Source of the DNA: Laterigemmans sp052161645
GTDB lineage: Bacteria > Planctomycetota > Planctomycetia > Pirellulales > Pirellulaceae
Length of the DNA stretch: 64,000 bases
Assembly: GCA_052161645.1 (NCBI GenBank)
Contig: CP197414.1
Strand: one strand, 5' to 3'
Positions 42,932 through 53,812 of this stretch are shown piece after piece. The notes beneath the pieces were generated by a model. That model was not told the origin of the DNA and did not search any database. It saw only the letters and a program-made list of their open reading frames with translations. A program made the translations under genes and the position numbers. The first letter of the stretch is position 1; the number at the start of each line of letters is the position of its first letter.

Positions 42932-45631
42932 ATGTCGGATCCCCAAATCGCTGCTGAGCAAACTATGCTGTCATCCTGTTTGAAAACTTGCCGGTCATCG
43001 CACCACCCCCGGGAGCTTGTGCTCGGTCAACTGGTACTAGCCAGTTGCTTTGGCTTGTTGCTGGCCCCATTGCAAGTTTCCGCAAACGATGCTGGTCATC
43101 TGGCCGCCCGCTACGATCGCTCCGCTTCTTACGGCCAACGAACAGCGGGCCGCGTCGATCGTCTCTCGGTGACCCCTGAATTTTTCGGTGAACGGGATGC
43201 TTATGCTTGGTACCGGGTTGAAACGGGTGAAGACCGTTTTGAGGTAGTGCTAATCGATGTCTTAGCAGGCCAGCGGGAGGTATTATTTGATCAAGCAACA
43301 TTGCGGCTGGCTCTTTCTGAGCATTTTCCTGATTCGCTTGACTCCGCAGCTTTGAAAATCCGCAATTTGCAAGCGGTACCCGAACTGACGACTGTCCAGT
43401 TCCGTTTTCGGGGCAAGACCTGGCAGTGGGATCGCGAGCAACAGAAAGTCGTCGCCGAGGCAAATGACAACACTGCTGCTGACACTCCCAGCGGCCTGCC
43501 CGCCATGAATTCTATCCGCCCATCCCGGGGTGGTGAAGCCACTGAGATTGAACTTCGAAACCAACTCGACCGCCCGCTGAACGTCTTTTGGATCAACACC
43601 AGTGGTCGGAGGCTCGCCTATGGTCGTGTGGCGGCTGGTGAGAGTTTTCCTCATCCCACGTTCGCGGGTCACGTTTGGTTGTTGACCAATGACGATGGAA
43701 AGGAAGTTGCCGCTTTTCGTGCCGAAGAGGGACGACGCGTCGCCATTATTGATGCTTCGACTCCCGCCCCCAAATTGCGACGCGACGGCCGCGAAGGTTT
43801 CAATCGCAGCCAAAACAATCGCCAATCACCCGATGGTCGTTGGCAAGTCGACTTTGAAGACCACAATGTCATTCTCTTAAATCTTGAGCAAAACAGTCGC
43901 CTACCACTTTCCAGCGACGGCAACGCAAATAACGGATTCGAGGGGCGAGTATGGTGGTCACCCGATTGTCAGCATTTCGTAGTGCTCAAAACCAAACGTG
44001 CCGAACAACGTCAAGTCACACTCGTTCAAGCCGCACCGGCCGACAGCCTCCAACCACAGCTTGACGTCATCAACTATACCAAACCGGGTGACCCTTTGGA
44101 TCATCCGAAACCTTATCTTTTCTCACTGAATCGATTACCCGTAGCAGATACTCCCGAGGCTGGCCCAACGACGGATGTCGACGTATCTAAATTCGCGATC
44201 GATGATAGCCTGTTTCCCAACCCGTTCGCTATCAACAATTTTCAGTGGCGGGCCGACTCGAGTGAGTTTACCTTTATCTACAATCAGCGCGGTCATCAAG
44301 TCTTACGACTGATCTCGATCAACCCAACTTCAGGGCAAGCTCGCGCGGTGATCGATGAGACCAGTGAAACTTTCGTTTGCTACTCTCATAAATTTTATTT
44401 GCAGCGTTTAGAAGAAACCAACGAACTAATCTGGATGTCAGAACGCGATGGCTGGAATCATCTACTGCTAATCGATTGGACGACTGGTGAGGTTAAAAAT
44501 CGGATCACCGCGGGTCCGTGGGTTGTCCGCGATGTGGAGCGGGTGGATGTTGAAAAACGTCAGCTATGGTTAACCGTCAGTGGACGGCAAATGGCAGAGG
44601 ATCCCTACCATCGACATTTGATTCGCGTCAATTTTGATGGCGGTGAACTAACCTCCTTGACCGACGGTGATGGCGATCATCGCTGGGAACATTCGCCCAC
44701 TGGACACTGGCTGGTAGATACATATAGCCGCGTTGATTTGCCCCCGGTCGTAGAACTGCGTGACGCCGAAACAGGCCAGTTGGCATGCACGCTGGAACGA
44801 GCCGACTGGAGCCGTTTGCTGAAAACCGGCTGGCAACCACCTGAGCGATTCGTAGCACCCGGACGAGATGGTTCAACCATGATCCACGGAGTGATTGTGA
44901 GACCGACGAACTTCGACCCCAAGCTAAAGTATCCCGTACTCGAAGCAATCTACGCGGGGCCCCATTCGGCCTTCACTCCCAAGACGTTTGGCCTGCATAA
45001 CGGACTGTTCGAGATCGCCGAACTGGGATTCATTGTGGTCAAACTCGACGGCATGGGAACCAGCCAAAGATCGAAAGCTTTCCATGATGTGTGTTGGAAA
45101 AACCTAGGCGACAGTGGTTTCCCAGACCGCATCCGCTGGATCACGGCAGCCGCTGCGGAACGACCCGAGATGGATCTCCAGCGAGTCGGCATCTGGGGTG
45201 GATCGGCCGGCGGCCAAAGTGCGCTTCGCGCCCTACTCGCGCATGCCGAATTTTATCATGCCGCCGCTGCCGACTGTGGCTGTCACGACAACCGAATGGA
45301 TAAAATTTGGTGGAACGAGCAATGGATGGGTTGGCCGGTCGGAGATCACTATGCCGAACAATCCAACGTCACCCAGGCCCATCGTTTACAGGGTAAACTA
45401 CTGCTTACCGTCGGAGCACTTGACAACAACGTCGATCCGTCCAGCACCATGCAAGTTGCCGAAGCGTTGATCAAGGCAGACAAAGATTTTGAGTTGATTG
45501 TTTTTCCCAACGGAGGCCATGGCTCCGGTTCAAGCCCATATGGAAAACGGAGAATGAAAGACTTCTTCATCCGTGCCCTGGGCGGACCTACTGAGCAGAC
45601 CACCCACCAAGTCGAAGGCCAAGAATCATGA
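42932..45631 (+). CDS. exported S9 family peptidase (dipeptidyl peptidase IV/prolyl oligopeptidase-like)
   Basis: 899 residues. A signal-like segment (LVLASCFGLLLAPLQVSA) is preceded by about 30 polar residues; M12 at 42965 may be the true start. Residues 60-600 form the beta-propeller of DPP IV-like enzymes. The alpha/beta-hydrolase domain carries Ser758 (WGGSAGGQ), Asp831 (GALDNNVDP) and His863 (GGHGSG) as the catalytic triad. It hydrolyses short peptides, often after Pro or Ala. The stop overlaps the ATG of the next gene by 4 bp, so the two are coupled. Confidence 0.92.
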   Translation: MSDPQIAAEQTMLSSCLKTCRSSHHPRELVLGQLVLASCFGLLLAPLQVSANDAGHLAARYDRSASYGQRTAGRVDRLSVTPEFFGERDAYAWYRVETGEDRFEVVLIDVLAGQREVLFDQATLRLALSEHFPDSLDSAALKIRNLQAVPELTTVQFRFRGKTWQWDREQQKVVAEANDNTAADTPSGLPAMNSIRPSRGGEATEIELRNQLDRPLNVFWINTSGRRLAYGRVAAGESFPHPTFAGHVWLLTNDDGKEVAAFRAEEGRRVAIIDASTPAPKLRRDGREGFNRSQNNRQSPDGRWQVDFEDHNVILLNLEQNSRLPLSSDGNANNGFEGRVWWSPDCQHFVVLKTKRAEQRQVTLVQAAPADSLQPQLDVINYTKPGDPLDHPKPYLFSLNRLPVADTPEAGPTTDVDVSKFAIDDSLFPNPFAINNFQWRADSSEFTFIYNQRGHQVLRLISINPTSGQARAVIDETSETFVCYSHKFYLQRLEETNELIWMSERDGWNHLLLIDWTTGEVKNRITAGPWVVRDVERVDVEKRQLWLTVSGRQMAEDPYHRHLIRVNFDGGELTSLTDGDGDHRWEHSPTGHWLVDTYSRVDLPPVVELRDAETGQLACTLERADWSRLLKTGWQPPERFVAPGRDGSTMIHGVIVRPTNFDPKLKYPVLEAIYAGPHSAFTPKTFGLHNGLFEIAELGFIVVKLDGMGTSQRSKAFHDVCWKNLGDSGFPDRIRWITAAAAERPEMDLQRVGIWGGSAGGQSALRALLAHAEFYHAAAADCGCHDNRMDKIWWNEQWMGWPVGDHYAEQSNVTQAHRLQGKLLLTVGALDNNVDPSSTMQVAEALIKADKDFELIVFPNGGHGSGSSPYGKRRMKDFFIRALGGPTEQTTHQVEGQES

Positions 45632-46215
45632 GCAGTCCACTCTCTTGTCCCAAATGCGGCAACCCCGTCACTGCCGCCAAAGGAGCGCAACAAGCTCAAT
45701 GTTTCAGCTGCGGCACTACCGTCCAGCTCGGACGATCGACCACTACCACCAGTGCAACGGCAAACAAACCGTCCATGCAGCTAATTGTCATAATCCTTGG
45801 CGTGCTCTCCTGCCTTGGATTGTTAGCCGTGGTGGCAATATCTTTATTTCTCAGGGTTGATCCAGCCCCAGCCGAATCAAGTCCCGTAGCAACATCGACG
45901 ACCAGTTCCACACCAGACAGCAATCGTCCCGCTGACGCCCCGCCACCGGTGGTCGCTAGCGAAGAAGAACGTCGGCTGGCCGCTACGGTCAATGAGAGCA
46001 AGCGAAAACAGATTGTCGACATGTGGGAACAGATGCGGGCCACCACCTCGAAAACCATCCCGCTGCCCAAAGGCAATGTGGTCCGCAATACCACGGAACG
46101 AATGCTGGGAGGTTTTGAACAACGGGAATTAAAACGCATGGCCGCGCTGCTCGATCTCAACGAAGACCAAGTGCGAGCGGTCGTCCAAGTCCATCTGGCC
46201 GACCAGTCCCTATAA
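45628..46215 (+). CDS. zinc-ribbon single-pass membrane protein, hypothetical
   Basis: 195 residues. An N-terminal zinc ribbon (CPKCG and CFSCG; Cys7, Cys10, Cys25, Cys28) is followed by one membrane segment (LIVIILGVLSCLGLLAVVAISLFL). A Pro/Ser/Thr-rich stretch and a C-terminal helical region (QREL... DLNEDQVRAVVQVHLA) follow. The ATG overlaps the stop of the S9 peptidase gene. Its last 6 bp overlap the 3' end of the convergent FtsX-type gene. Function unknown. Confidence 0.78.
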   Translation: MSSPLSCPKCGNPVTAAKGAQQAQCFSCGTTVQLGRSTTTTSATANKPSMQLIVIILGVLSCLGLLAVVAISLFLRVDPAPAESSPVATSTTSSTPDSNRPADAPPPVVASEEERRLAATVNESKRKQIVDMWEQMRATTSKTIPLPKGNVVRNTTERMLGGFEQRELKRMAALLDLNEDQVRAVVQVHLADQSL

Positions 46216-49200
46216 GTTGGCCAATAAAGGAAGCCGAGTCACGCGTCGCAAGGCCAACGTGCTGGCGGCTAAACCGACAACAAACACCAGTCCCAGCAGC
46301 AACAACGGCTCGACAATCGCGGGACGGGTCCCGGCAGCCCACATATAAGGCACCACAGCCGCCAAAGCGGCTCCCGCACCGCAAGCGATGCCTCCCAACA
46401 ACAACGTTAGATTCTCTAGCAACACCGTTGCCATTAATCGCTGTTTGGAAAATCCCACCGCTCTCAGCAGCGCCAACTCACCGCGACGCTCCAACACATT
46501 TCTGAGTTGGACGACGGCCAACCCAAAAGTGCCTAACAACAAACCAAGCGCGCCCAAGCTCTGAAAGGTTTTCAAATAGGTGTTTTGCACAGCCATTAAG
46601 CCGGCCAAGACTTGCCGACTGGAAACCATGTCCATACCGGAGTCGCCCAGTTGGTTTTCGAGAATCGCCGCCAATTGATCAACGTCTTGGGCAGGACCGG
46701 CTTGGACTAAGAAAAATGAGTACCCGCTAACCTCCGGAAATAGTTGCTGAAAATTTTGCTCACCAATTATAAGACTCCCTTGCAACACGGAATTTGCCAA
46801 CAGTGCCACCACGCGAAAATGTCGTTCACGTCCATCATCGAATGTGAACCCGCGAACTTCTCCCACGCCGCTCCGCATCTGTAAGCTCCACATCGCCGTA
46901 TTTTGATCTAGAATGACGGGAACAGGATCATCTGCGGTTCCCGTGGCAGGTTGCTCCAACAGTGCCCAGGGGGTTTCTAATTCATTGGCTGTCATCGTCA
47001 TGCGATCTTCAGCAGCCCAATCAAATGGAATCGGCTGCGGCTTGTTGGTCGGCTCCGACCCTGCTCGCGGACGGGAGTACCACTGAGTCAATTGCGATGG
47101 TATTCCTAACACTTGTGGTTGGAATGCTTGATACAGATTGTTGCAACTGGCGTCTTGACCTGGTCGATAACGCAATCCAAAAATCTCCGCCGGAGTCACC
47201 TGCGGGGCATCATCGCGAAGCAATTCCTCACGTACCACCGGGTCGTTCAAATCTTGATAAATCGGCAGTGCGGACTGTCCCATTAAATCAAAACCACCCA
47301 CACCCTTCGTTGAAGGCCGCATTTGAAAAGCACTCATCGAGACAATTAAAAAGCAGGCGACCGCCATTAATCCGATACTTAAAGTGCTTCGCAATGGATT
47401 GCGACCAACCGCCCGAAACGCCAAGACTGACACCGAGTAACGACGTGCTAAACCGGCTCGCCGATCGGATGCTTGCCAAGCGGAAAGCCGACTGTAGGAC
47501 ACCATTAAAACGCCGGATAGCAATAACATGCCGCCGCCCACAAAGGCACCGGCTTGCGCCGGTCCACTCAAACCAATCGCCATAATTCCCAACCCCACGG
47601 CGATCACGAAAGCCGCCCCAGCCGCATAATCAAACCATCGCCACGAGCGTTTTCGATTCGCCTTGACCGGTCGCTCCGCATCCGCTTCTGGAATTTGTCC
47701 AGCCAGCAGGGGTCGAATCGCCACTCTTCGTAGGCGTCGCGCGGTTAAAGCAATGGTCACAGCGGCCATCACAATCCCAGCAAACAGGCCAATCAGAACA
47801 CTGGTCCAACGCCAATGAAATTCTAAGAACGGCACCGTCACGGCTCCCACCCACCAGGAGCTCAGCGCCCACAATACAACCAAGGCGTAAATCACCCCGG
47901 CGACCACGCCCAACAACGCGCCAGGAATGGCCAACAAAGTACCCTCCACCAAAGCAATGCGAGAGACTTGACGACCCGGAATCCCCACCGCCAACATCAC
48001 TCCATATTCGGCAGCCCGTTGCTGCAGGCCAAGTCGGAACAAGAGCGCCACCAACATCAGCGCTGCCACAATCACAAAAAAGCTCAGCGACAAAAACAAC
48101 GCGTCAAAGGGCGTGGTGCCGCGAGAAGCAGCCAATTGTTGCGCTTTGATTGGAAGTAAATCGAAGCCTAATTCTGTTTGTCGACTGCGCAGCACGGCAA
48201 CGATCCTCTCGGCCAACGCGGGAGCCGATTCAGCCACCTGATGATCGATGCGAAGACTCGTGGTATTGCCGAATCGACTACCGAACAAATCCCGCCCAGC
48301 TGACAGCGGGATAAAGGCCTTGGGTGTCAGACGATGGTTGCTCCAGTAATCATCATCATCACCAGAGATGTCGCGTTCCAACTTAAATGGCAGGTCCCAA
48401 TCGTTGATCGAATCTTGATCGGTGATGCCGGGAACCGTGGGGGTTAAAGCAGGATCATTATAAACTGTTGGCGGTTGATCAAATTCAGCATCCCGGCTGC
48501 GTCGGTAGGGACGGCTCGGTTCGGTAATTGGCACGATGCTGGTTAAGACAGCCGCAAAATAGCGCTCAACTTCTTTCCCGGTCGTCGTCTCAGGTTCAAA
48601 ATAAGCGATCCGCAATTCGTCGCCAACGCTGGCGTTAAGTTGCTCGGCGGCCCAAGAATTGAGCACAATTGGTATCTCCGCCGTTACACCATCGGGGAGC
48701 GAAAAGTCGAGCGGTAACTCGGAGGAACTATTGATCGCTGTCAACGTGGAGTAGGGGATCGAACGCTCCCCGTCGGGGCTTTCGATAGCATTAGCCAAAT
48801 AAGTCAACACGGGCTGTGCTTGGTCGTTTCCAAGATCGGCAACGATCGTTTCAACAATCTGATCACTAAGCAACAATCGCTCGCTGCTTAAACTGTAATA
48901 ATCAAATAACGTCTGGCTCGGTTGACCCTCAAACTCACGCGTCACGCGTTCCAACTGTAAACCGAAGTCATTCAACTCGGGACGCAACCGTGCGGCCAAC
49001 TCCGTGGTAGCACCATTACTGAACGCATCAGGCAAAGCGACCAGCAGGGTGTTCGCTTGTCCGGGACGATCTAACACCTGCTGGACCAATTCCAGCGGCA
49101 AGTAACAGCAAAGGGGAATCGCTTGGCTTGGTTGCAATCCAAATCGGCCCAGCCCTTGATTGGGCACAATTGCCACCACCTGCAGACGGGGCAAACCTTC

Positions 49201-49740
49201 AGTCTCATGATCACGCCGACCGAGCGGACTATCAGCGGGAACTGCTTGTTCGGCAGGCAACCTCACGGTCACCAAATCACCCACCGTGACTTGTAGTTCA
49301 TCAGCCGCCCGCTGGTTGAGCACCACCTGATTGCCGCTGGGAAAGACTTCGGGACGCACCCCGGCGGTATCGAAGTCCCAAAACTGCGACTCGGCAGCAA
49401 TCAATTGGACTTGGCCGGAACGTCGCGTCAACGCTTCATCCGGATCCGTTGCTTCCAAAACCCCGCGGGCAAAATAGATGACCGGCACCACCTGGGCATC
49501 ATTGCCCAGATCGCCCGCAACTTGTGCAGCGGAAAAAAAACTTCCCGGCATCACCGCGGCATCGACTTCACCGAGTCGCTGTAGAGTCAGACCACGCAGG
49601 CTACCGCGCATCGAATCACCGACCAGCAATGCCCCGCAGACCACAGCCGTAGCGGCTGCCACACCAAGGGCAACGGCCAAACCGATGGAACGGTGAAACC
49701 AAGCACTGCGTCGGACCAAACGGCCAACGGTGAAAGACAT
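46210..49740 (-). CDS. giant FtsX/MacB-type ABC transporter permease
   Basis: 1176 residues. An N-terminal membrane segment (IGLAVALGVAAATAVVCGALLVG) leads into a long extracytoplasmic part. Three membrane helices (FLSLSFFVIVAALMLVALLF, LLAIPGALLGVVAGVIYALVV, VLIGLFAGIVMAAVTIAL) make a first FtsX-like domain. Further helices near 720-780 and a second FtsX-like domain at the C-terminus (FQSLGALGLLLGTFGLAVVQL, LLLGGIACGAGAALAAVVPY) complete it. Two FtsX domains in one chain mean it could serve as both permease halves. No ATPase or periplasmic adaptor gene is adjacent; a LolCDE- or MacB-like role is inference. Its stop overlaps the convergent gene. Confidence 0.88.
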   Translation of the reverse strand: MSFTVGRLVRRSAWFHRSIGLAVALGVAAATAVVCGALLVGDSMRGSLRGLTLQRLGEVDAAVMPGSFFSAAQVAGDLGNDAQVVPVIYFARGVLEATDPDEALTRRSGQVQLIAAESQFWDFDTAGVRPEVFPSGNQVVLNQRAADELQVTVGDLVTVRLPAEQAVPADSPLGRRDHETEGLPRLQVVAIVPNQGLGRFGLQPSQAIPLCCYLPLELVQQVLDRPGQANTLLVALPDAFSNGATTELAARLRPELNDFGLQLERVTREFEGQPSQTLFDYYSLSSERLLLSDQIVETIVADLGNDQAQPVLTYLANAIESPDGERSIPYSTLTAINSSSELPLDFSLPDGVTAEIPIVLNSWAAEQLNASVGDELRIAYFEPETTTGKEVERYFAAVLTSIVPITEPSRPYRRSRDAEFDQPPTVYNDPALTPTVPGITDQDSINDWDLPFKLERDISGDDDDYWSNHRLTPKAFIPLSAGRDLFGSRFGNTTSLRIDHQVAESAPALAERIVAVLRSRQTELGFDLLPIKAQQLAASRGTTPFDALFLSLSFFVIVAALMLVALLFRLGLQQRAAEYGVMLAVGIPGRQVSRIALVEGTLLAIPGALLGVVAGVIYALVVLWALSSWWVGAVTVPFLEFHWRWTSVLIGLFAGIVMAAVTIALTARRLRRVAIRPLLAGQIPEADAERPVKANRKRSWRWFDYAAGAAFVIAVGLGIMAIGLSGPAQAGAFVGGGMLLLSGVLMVSYSRLSAWQASDRRAGLARRYSVSVLAFRAVGRNPLRSTLSIGLMAVACFLIVSMSAFQMRPSTKGVGGFDLMGQSALPIYQDLNDPVVREELLRDDAPQVTPAEIFGLRYRPGQDASCNNLYQAFQPQVLGIPSQLTQWYSRPRAGSEPTNKPQPIPFDWAAEDRMTMTANELETPWALLEQPATGTADDPVPVILDQNTAMWSLQMRSGVGEVRGFTFDDGRERHFRVVALLANSVLQGSLIIGEQNFQQLFPEVSGYSFFLVQAGPAQDVDQLAAILENQLGDSGMDMVSSRQVLAGLMAVQNTYLKTFQSLGALGLLLGTFGLAVVQLRNVLERRGELALLRAVGFSKQRLMATVLLENLTLLLGGIACGAGAALAAVVPYMWAAGTRPAIVEPLLLLGLVFVVGLAASTLALRRVTRLPLLANL

Positions 49741-49927
49741 ACGATTCGGCTCCCAAAGTCAAATCTGAAGAGGCAATCAGCATCGAGCTGCAACAACCGT
49801 TAATCTAACCCACGGAGGTTGCTTTGTCAGAGCCCGAACGGCCTTTTCGAGGTGAAAAGGCCCAGGCACTGGCTCGCTCTCAGATTTGCGACGCTCACGC
49901 TCCAATGCAGGGGAGCGGCAGACCGCC

Positions 49928-52900
49928 TTAGTCTTGTCGACTGGCGACTTCGACCGGGGGCAAAACACCCAAATAAGCCATCAGATCGCTAATTTCCTTC
50001 AACGACAGCTCGTCTAACAGGTTCCCGGGCATGATACTCGAGGTGCTGGGCAAAATCTGATCAATGTCTTGACGACTGATCACCGCAGTTTCGTTGTTCG
50101 AGTTGCGAATTGACACTCTGCCCGAATCGGTTTCACTGACCAACCCGACGTAGACCCGACCATCTAAGGTCAAGACTCGGCGGCTGCTATACTGCTCGCT
50201 GATCACGTGCGACGGAAAGAGAATTGACTCTAAAACCTCTCGCTTAGTAAATCGACGCGCTAAGCTGGTCAAATCGGGACCCACCGGATCGCCACTATCG
50301 CCAAATCGATGACAATTTAAGCATTGAGCTTCTTTGAAGACGCGACGTCCCACCATGGGATCACCATAACGGCCAGTCTCACTGGTCATATAGGTGACCA
50401 GTTGTTCCATATCCCAACGCGCGTCAGCGTCACCCGTGGGCAATTCGGCAGCTGGCCGATCAGGATAAGACTCGGCATACCAACGTTTCCAGATTTTCAA
50501 GCTGGGCGCTTTTCCATCCTGAGTGCGAATCCCCGTCCAATGGCTCAACAGATTCAAGGCCGGATCAACCGTGCCTCCATCCTCTTCCGCCCGTAGACCT
50601 TGCAAGATTACTTGACGAATCGCCTCGGGATCATCGGTGGCAACCTGCACTTTGGCCAATGTTCGCATGACTTCAATCGCGGCCGGACCTTCCAAAACGT
50701 TCAGGCTGCGAACCAAGTAATCCCAGTTTTCCCCGTCAGGGTAGAGCGACATTGCCATGGCGACGGTTTGTCGCCGCTCAGGATCCTCCCGCCAAATTTT
50801 CCGCATGTAAGCCAACGAATCCTCATCGCCACTCGATGCCAACATGGCCACGATTCCGGTCCGAAGCCGACGGAAAACGTCTCCGTCAGCTCGTTCAGAA
50901 GCGGCGATCTGTTCGTCCAAATCGCGAAGTTCAGCAGCCGTTTCGGTATCAACAGGCTGGGGAAGTTTATAAAGTGCTGCCAATGCCGCGTTTGGCCACA
51001 ATAAACCTTGGGCCAGAATCGTACGGGCATCTTCTTCCGCCAACACCTTACGACCAAAGTCTCGGGTCACATTCATGATATATAATGGAATGGAGCTGCC
51101 AGCTTCCTCCAACGCCGCCATCTCATAAAACTTTAACAAACGGAACTTCTGTTCCGGAGTCCAATCATATTCCAAAAAGGAAAGATACATAGCCACATGC
51201 AACCGTTCCTTGAGGGGCGCGTCACCAGCTAAGTAATCAAGCGCTCGTTGACCTAACGTATCGCTCCCCAGATAGGCTGCCAAGCGAATCAACTCGCGGT
51301 TCATGCGTTCTTCGCCAGCGGGAAATTCCTCAGCAATTTGCGCCGCCAAGGGTCGCACCTCCGCAGGATCAATCTTACCCAACGCCAACGCTAACTCCGT
51401 GGTTCTCAGCAGATCAATAAACTCACTATCGGAAAGGAAGGTTGGCATCATTTTGCTCATCTTGGCCAACACCTGCAGCGCCGTCTGTTGATTCGAATCA
51501 GCCAGCACCAAGGCCATGCAACCCAAGATGGCTACTTTCGGCTCATCTGAGTCGAGTACGTCATCACGCCAACGACTGGTGGGAATCGTTTCCAGCAAGC
51601 GGCGGGCGGCAAACCGCACGCTATGATCCTCTTCGCTGAGCAAAGGATAGAGACTCGTCGGTTCGGGCAATTGATTGCTGCGAATCATCGCTTCACAAGC
51701 CATGCGACGGACTCGCGGATCACTGTCTTCGAGCAAGGCCTCTAATTGCCGGCGCACCCGACCGCTGGGGTGCAGACCCATCAGTTGGGCCGCTTTGGCT
51801 CGGACCGTTTCATTACTGGCACCGCTCAGGTCGATCAGCAAATCCTCGCTGGGGACAGGACCAAATAACTGCATCAAATCCATCGCCCGCGTGCGATAAT
51901 GGGGCGGATTTTCCGAACTGTAAGCAACACCCGCGACCAGTTCACCCCACTGATCACCCAGGTCGGCTTTGAGGCTGGCCAACGTTTGGCGACTCCAAGC
52001 TGACTCGAGTTGTGGTTGGCGTATTGCGGCGGCAACACCAGTGCCTAGATTCTTCACTCGGTCAGGAACTGAACCGTTGTAGACAACTCGATAAATTCCA
52101 CCCGAGGTGCCTCGACCACCGGTGCAGAAATAGAGTGCCCCATCGGGCCCGACGCAAAGGTCAGTCACATTTAAAGGTTGCCCCTGCAAGAAGACTTCGC
52201 TGTCCGCTTTAAAGCTACCGCCTTGACGGTCCAGGCGAACGGTTAGAATCCTGCCTTCAGACCAATCGGCTAGAAATAATGTATTATGATAGCGAACAGG
52301 GAACATGAAGTGATCATAAACCGTCGCTCCTGAAGGCGAACCACGGCCAGTCTCCAGCATAGGTGGCACGCGGTCCGCATAGTAATTCGGCCATTTCGAC
52401 CAACCACTCCGCCAACCGTATTCACCAGCTTCCGCGATATCAAACAATGCCGTGGGCCGATACCAATTAGCCCCCACATCGGACTCCATATCGCTATCAT
52501 GGACAAACAAACCACCGTCAGAGTGAAAGACCAAGTCATAGGCATTTCGTAAACCACCAGCGATCCGCTCGACTGTTTTGCCGTCGATATCTGTACGAAT
52601 AATCGTACCGCCGGGAGCCTTAATTCCGCGGGCATGCCCACCCGGATCCTCATAACGAGGAACTAAGTCAGTATCGTAGATCGGCCCTAAGGTATCGCCA
52701 ACAGATTCAGTTGCTTGAGCTTGAATATGATTGCCCAACACACAATAAATCATTCCATCTGGACCGAGCGTTAAACCATGGGCACCGTGCTCGCCTGGCG
52801 AACCCTCCAACGCGACAATCCGCTTTACTTTTTCCAAAGTCCCGTTGCGATCTTCATCTGTAAGTCGATAAATTCCAGGCCCCTCTGGACCCACTCCCGT

Positions 52901-53725
52901 AACAAAGACTTCACCGTTCAACGGTAAAATTCCTTGTACCGCTTCCACCTTATCACAATAGGTTCGCACTTCTTCGGGAATCCCATCCTTATCGCGGTCG
53001 AAAATCAACAGTAGCGGCCCTCGCTCCCGAGAGGCTATGATATGGCCGAATTCATTAAAGGCCATCGCGATCAGGGAACCAATTTTTTCCTCATCCAAAA
53101 TCCGCTGAACACTAAAACCGGATTGAATTTGGAAACGCTCACTTTCCTGATGTTCTTTTTCAACGGCAACATCCTCACGACGATCCCAAGGAATGGTGTT
53201 GCCCAAACGCCCAAACGACTGAGCCAAAGCCCAACTGCGATCATTGAAAGCGGCTGTCTGCCAAAGCGGAGTCGCCCGATCGGTCGCTTTCCAAGATGCA
53301 TCGGTGCTGAACGTGTACCAACGATCCGAACCCTGGGTCTGGAGTTCCACACGAGCAACGACTGCGGCGGTATTGCCCCGTGTATTATCAACCTTGACGG
53401 CAATGACATTGCGGCCGACGACCAGTAAGGGCGTGATGTCGTACTGTTCCATCTGTCGACTCGATCGCCCGGAACCAATCAGACGGCCGTTAACGGATAA
53501 CTCATAGACATCGTCTGCCGCGATGGTTACCCGTCCCGAAGAGGGTGTTTTGAGATTAATCGGCTTTCGAAAATAAGCCGTAGTACCGACTTGAACGCTC
53601 TCTTTCGAGACACCAGGCAACCAAATCCATTCGGCTTCGGCCGCGGAACCTGAGGAGATGCCTCCTCCAATCCCCAGGCAGACTAGCGCCAGTACCAATA
53701 TCAACCGTCTCAGGCAGCCATCCAT
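49928..53725 (-). CDS. PVC-type haem-binding protein with beta-propeller and HEAT-like repeats
   Basis: 1265 residues. Signal peptide (LILVLALVCLGIGGG), then a carbohydrate-binding-like beta-sandwich (TAYFRKPINL, VYELSVNGRLIGSG), a PQQ-dehydrogenase-like propeller typical of planctomycete membrane-bound dehydrogenases (GLTLGPDGMIYCVLGNHI, GLRNAYDLVFHSDGGLFVHDSDM split accordingly), HEAT-like repeats around 640-780, and a C-terminal cytochrome c-type domain with Cys1135, Cys1138 and His1139 (CLNCH) followed by VGPDLTSLARR and IMPGNLLDELS. It probably oxidises a sugar or alcohol outside the cytoplasm and passes electrons to the haem. It follows the DCC gene by 87 bp on the same strand. Confidence 0.93.
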   Translation of the reverse strand: MDGCLRRLILVLALVCLGIGGGISSGSAAEAEWIWLPGVSKESVQVGTTAYFRKPINLKTPSSGRVTIAADDVYELSVNGRLIGSGRSSRQMEQYDITPLLVVGRNVIAVKVDNTRGNTAAVVARVELQTQGSDRWYTFSTDASWKATDRATPLWQTAAFNDRSWALAQSFGRLGNTIPWDRREDVAVEKEHQESERFQIQSGFSVQRILDEEKIGSLIAMAFNEFGHIIASRERGPLLLIFDRDKDGIPEEVRTYCDKVEAVQGILPLNGEVFVTGVGPEGPGIYRLTDEDRNGTLEKVKRIVALEGSPGEHGAHGLTLGPDGMIYCVLGNHIQAQATESVGDTLGPIYDTDLVPRYEDPGGHARGIKAPGGTIIRTDIDGKTVERIAGGLRNAYDLVFHSDGGLFVHDSDMESDVGANWYRPTALFDIAEAGEYGWRSGWSKWPNYYADRVPPMLETGRGSPSGATVYDHFMFPVRYHNTLFLADWSEGRILTVRLDRQGGSFKADSEVFLQGQPLNVTDLCVGPDGALYFCTGGRGTSGGIYRVVYNGSVPDRVKNLGTGVAAAIRQPQLESAWSRQTLASLKADLGDQWGELVAGVAYSSENPPHYRTRAMDLMQLFGPVPSEDLLIDLSGASNETVRAKAAQLMGLHPSGRVRRQLEALLEDSDPRVRRMACEAMIRSNQLPEPTSLYPLLSEEDHSVRFAARRLLETIPTSRWRDDVLDSDEPKVAILGCMALVLADSNQQTALQVLAKMSKMMPTFLSDSEFIDLLRTTELALALGKIDPAEVRPLAAQIAEEFPAGEERMNRELIRLAAYLGSDTLGQRALDYLAGDAPLKERLHVAMYLSFLEYDWTPEQKFRLLKFYEMAALEEAGSSIPLYIMNVTRDFGRKVLAEEDARTILAQGLLWPNAALAALYKLPQPVDTETAAELRDLDEQIAASERADGDVFRRLRTGIVAMLASSGDEDSLAYMRKIWREDPERRQTVAMAMSLYPDGENWDYLVRSLNVLEGPAAIEVMRTLAKVQVATDDPEAIRQVILQGLRAEEDGGTVDPALNLLSHWTGIRTQDGKAPSLKIWKRWYAESYPDRPAAELPTGDADARWDMEQLVTYMTSETGRYGDPMVGRRVFKEAQCLNCHRFGDSGDPVGPDLTSLARRFTKREVLESILFPSHVISEQYSSRRVLTLDGRVYVGLVSETDSGRVSIRNSNNETAVISRQDIDQILPSTSSIMPGNLLDELSLKEISDLMAYLGVLPPVEVASRQD

Positions 53726-53812
53726 GGCCGGTTCATCCAGATTACAAGGGTAGGTCTAAATCTTCCGTCTCGTAGCTGTTACCAAATGTCGCACGAGCCA
53801 ACAAGATGAATC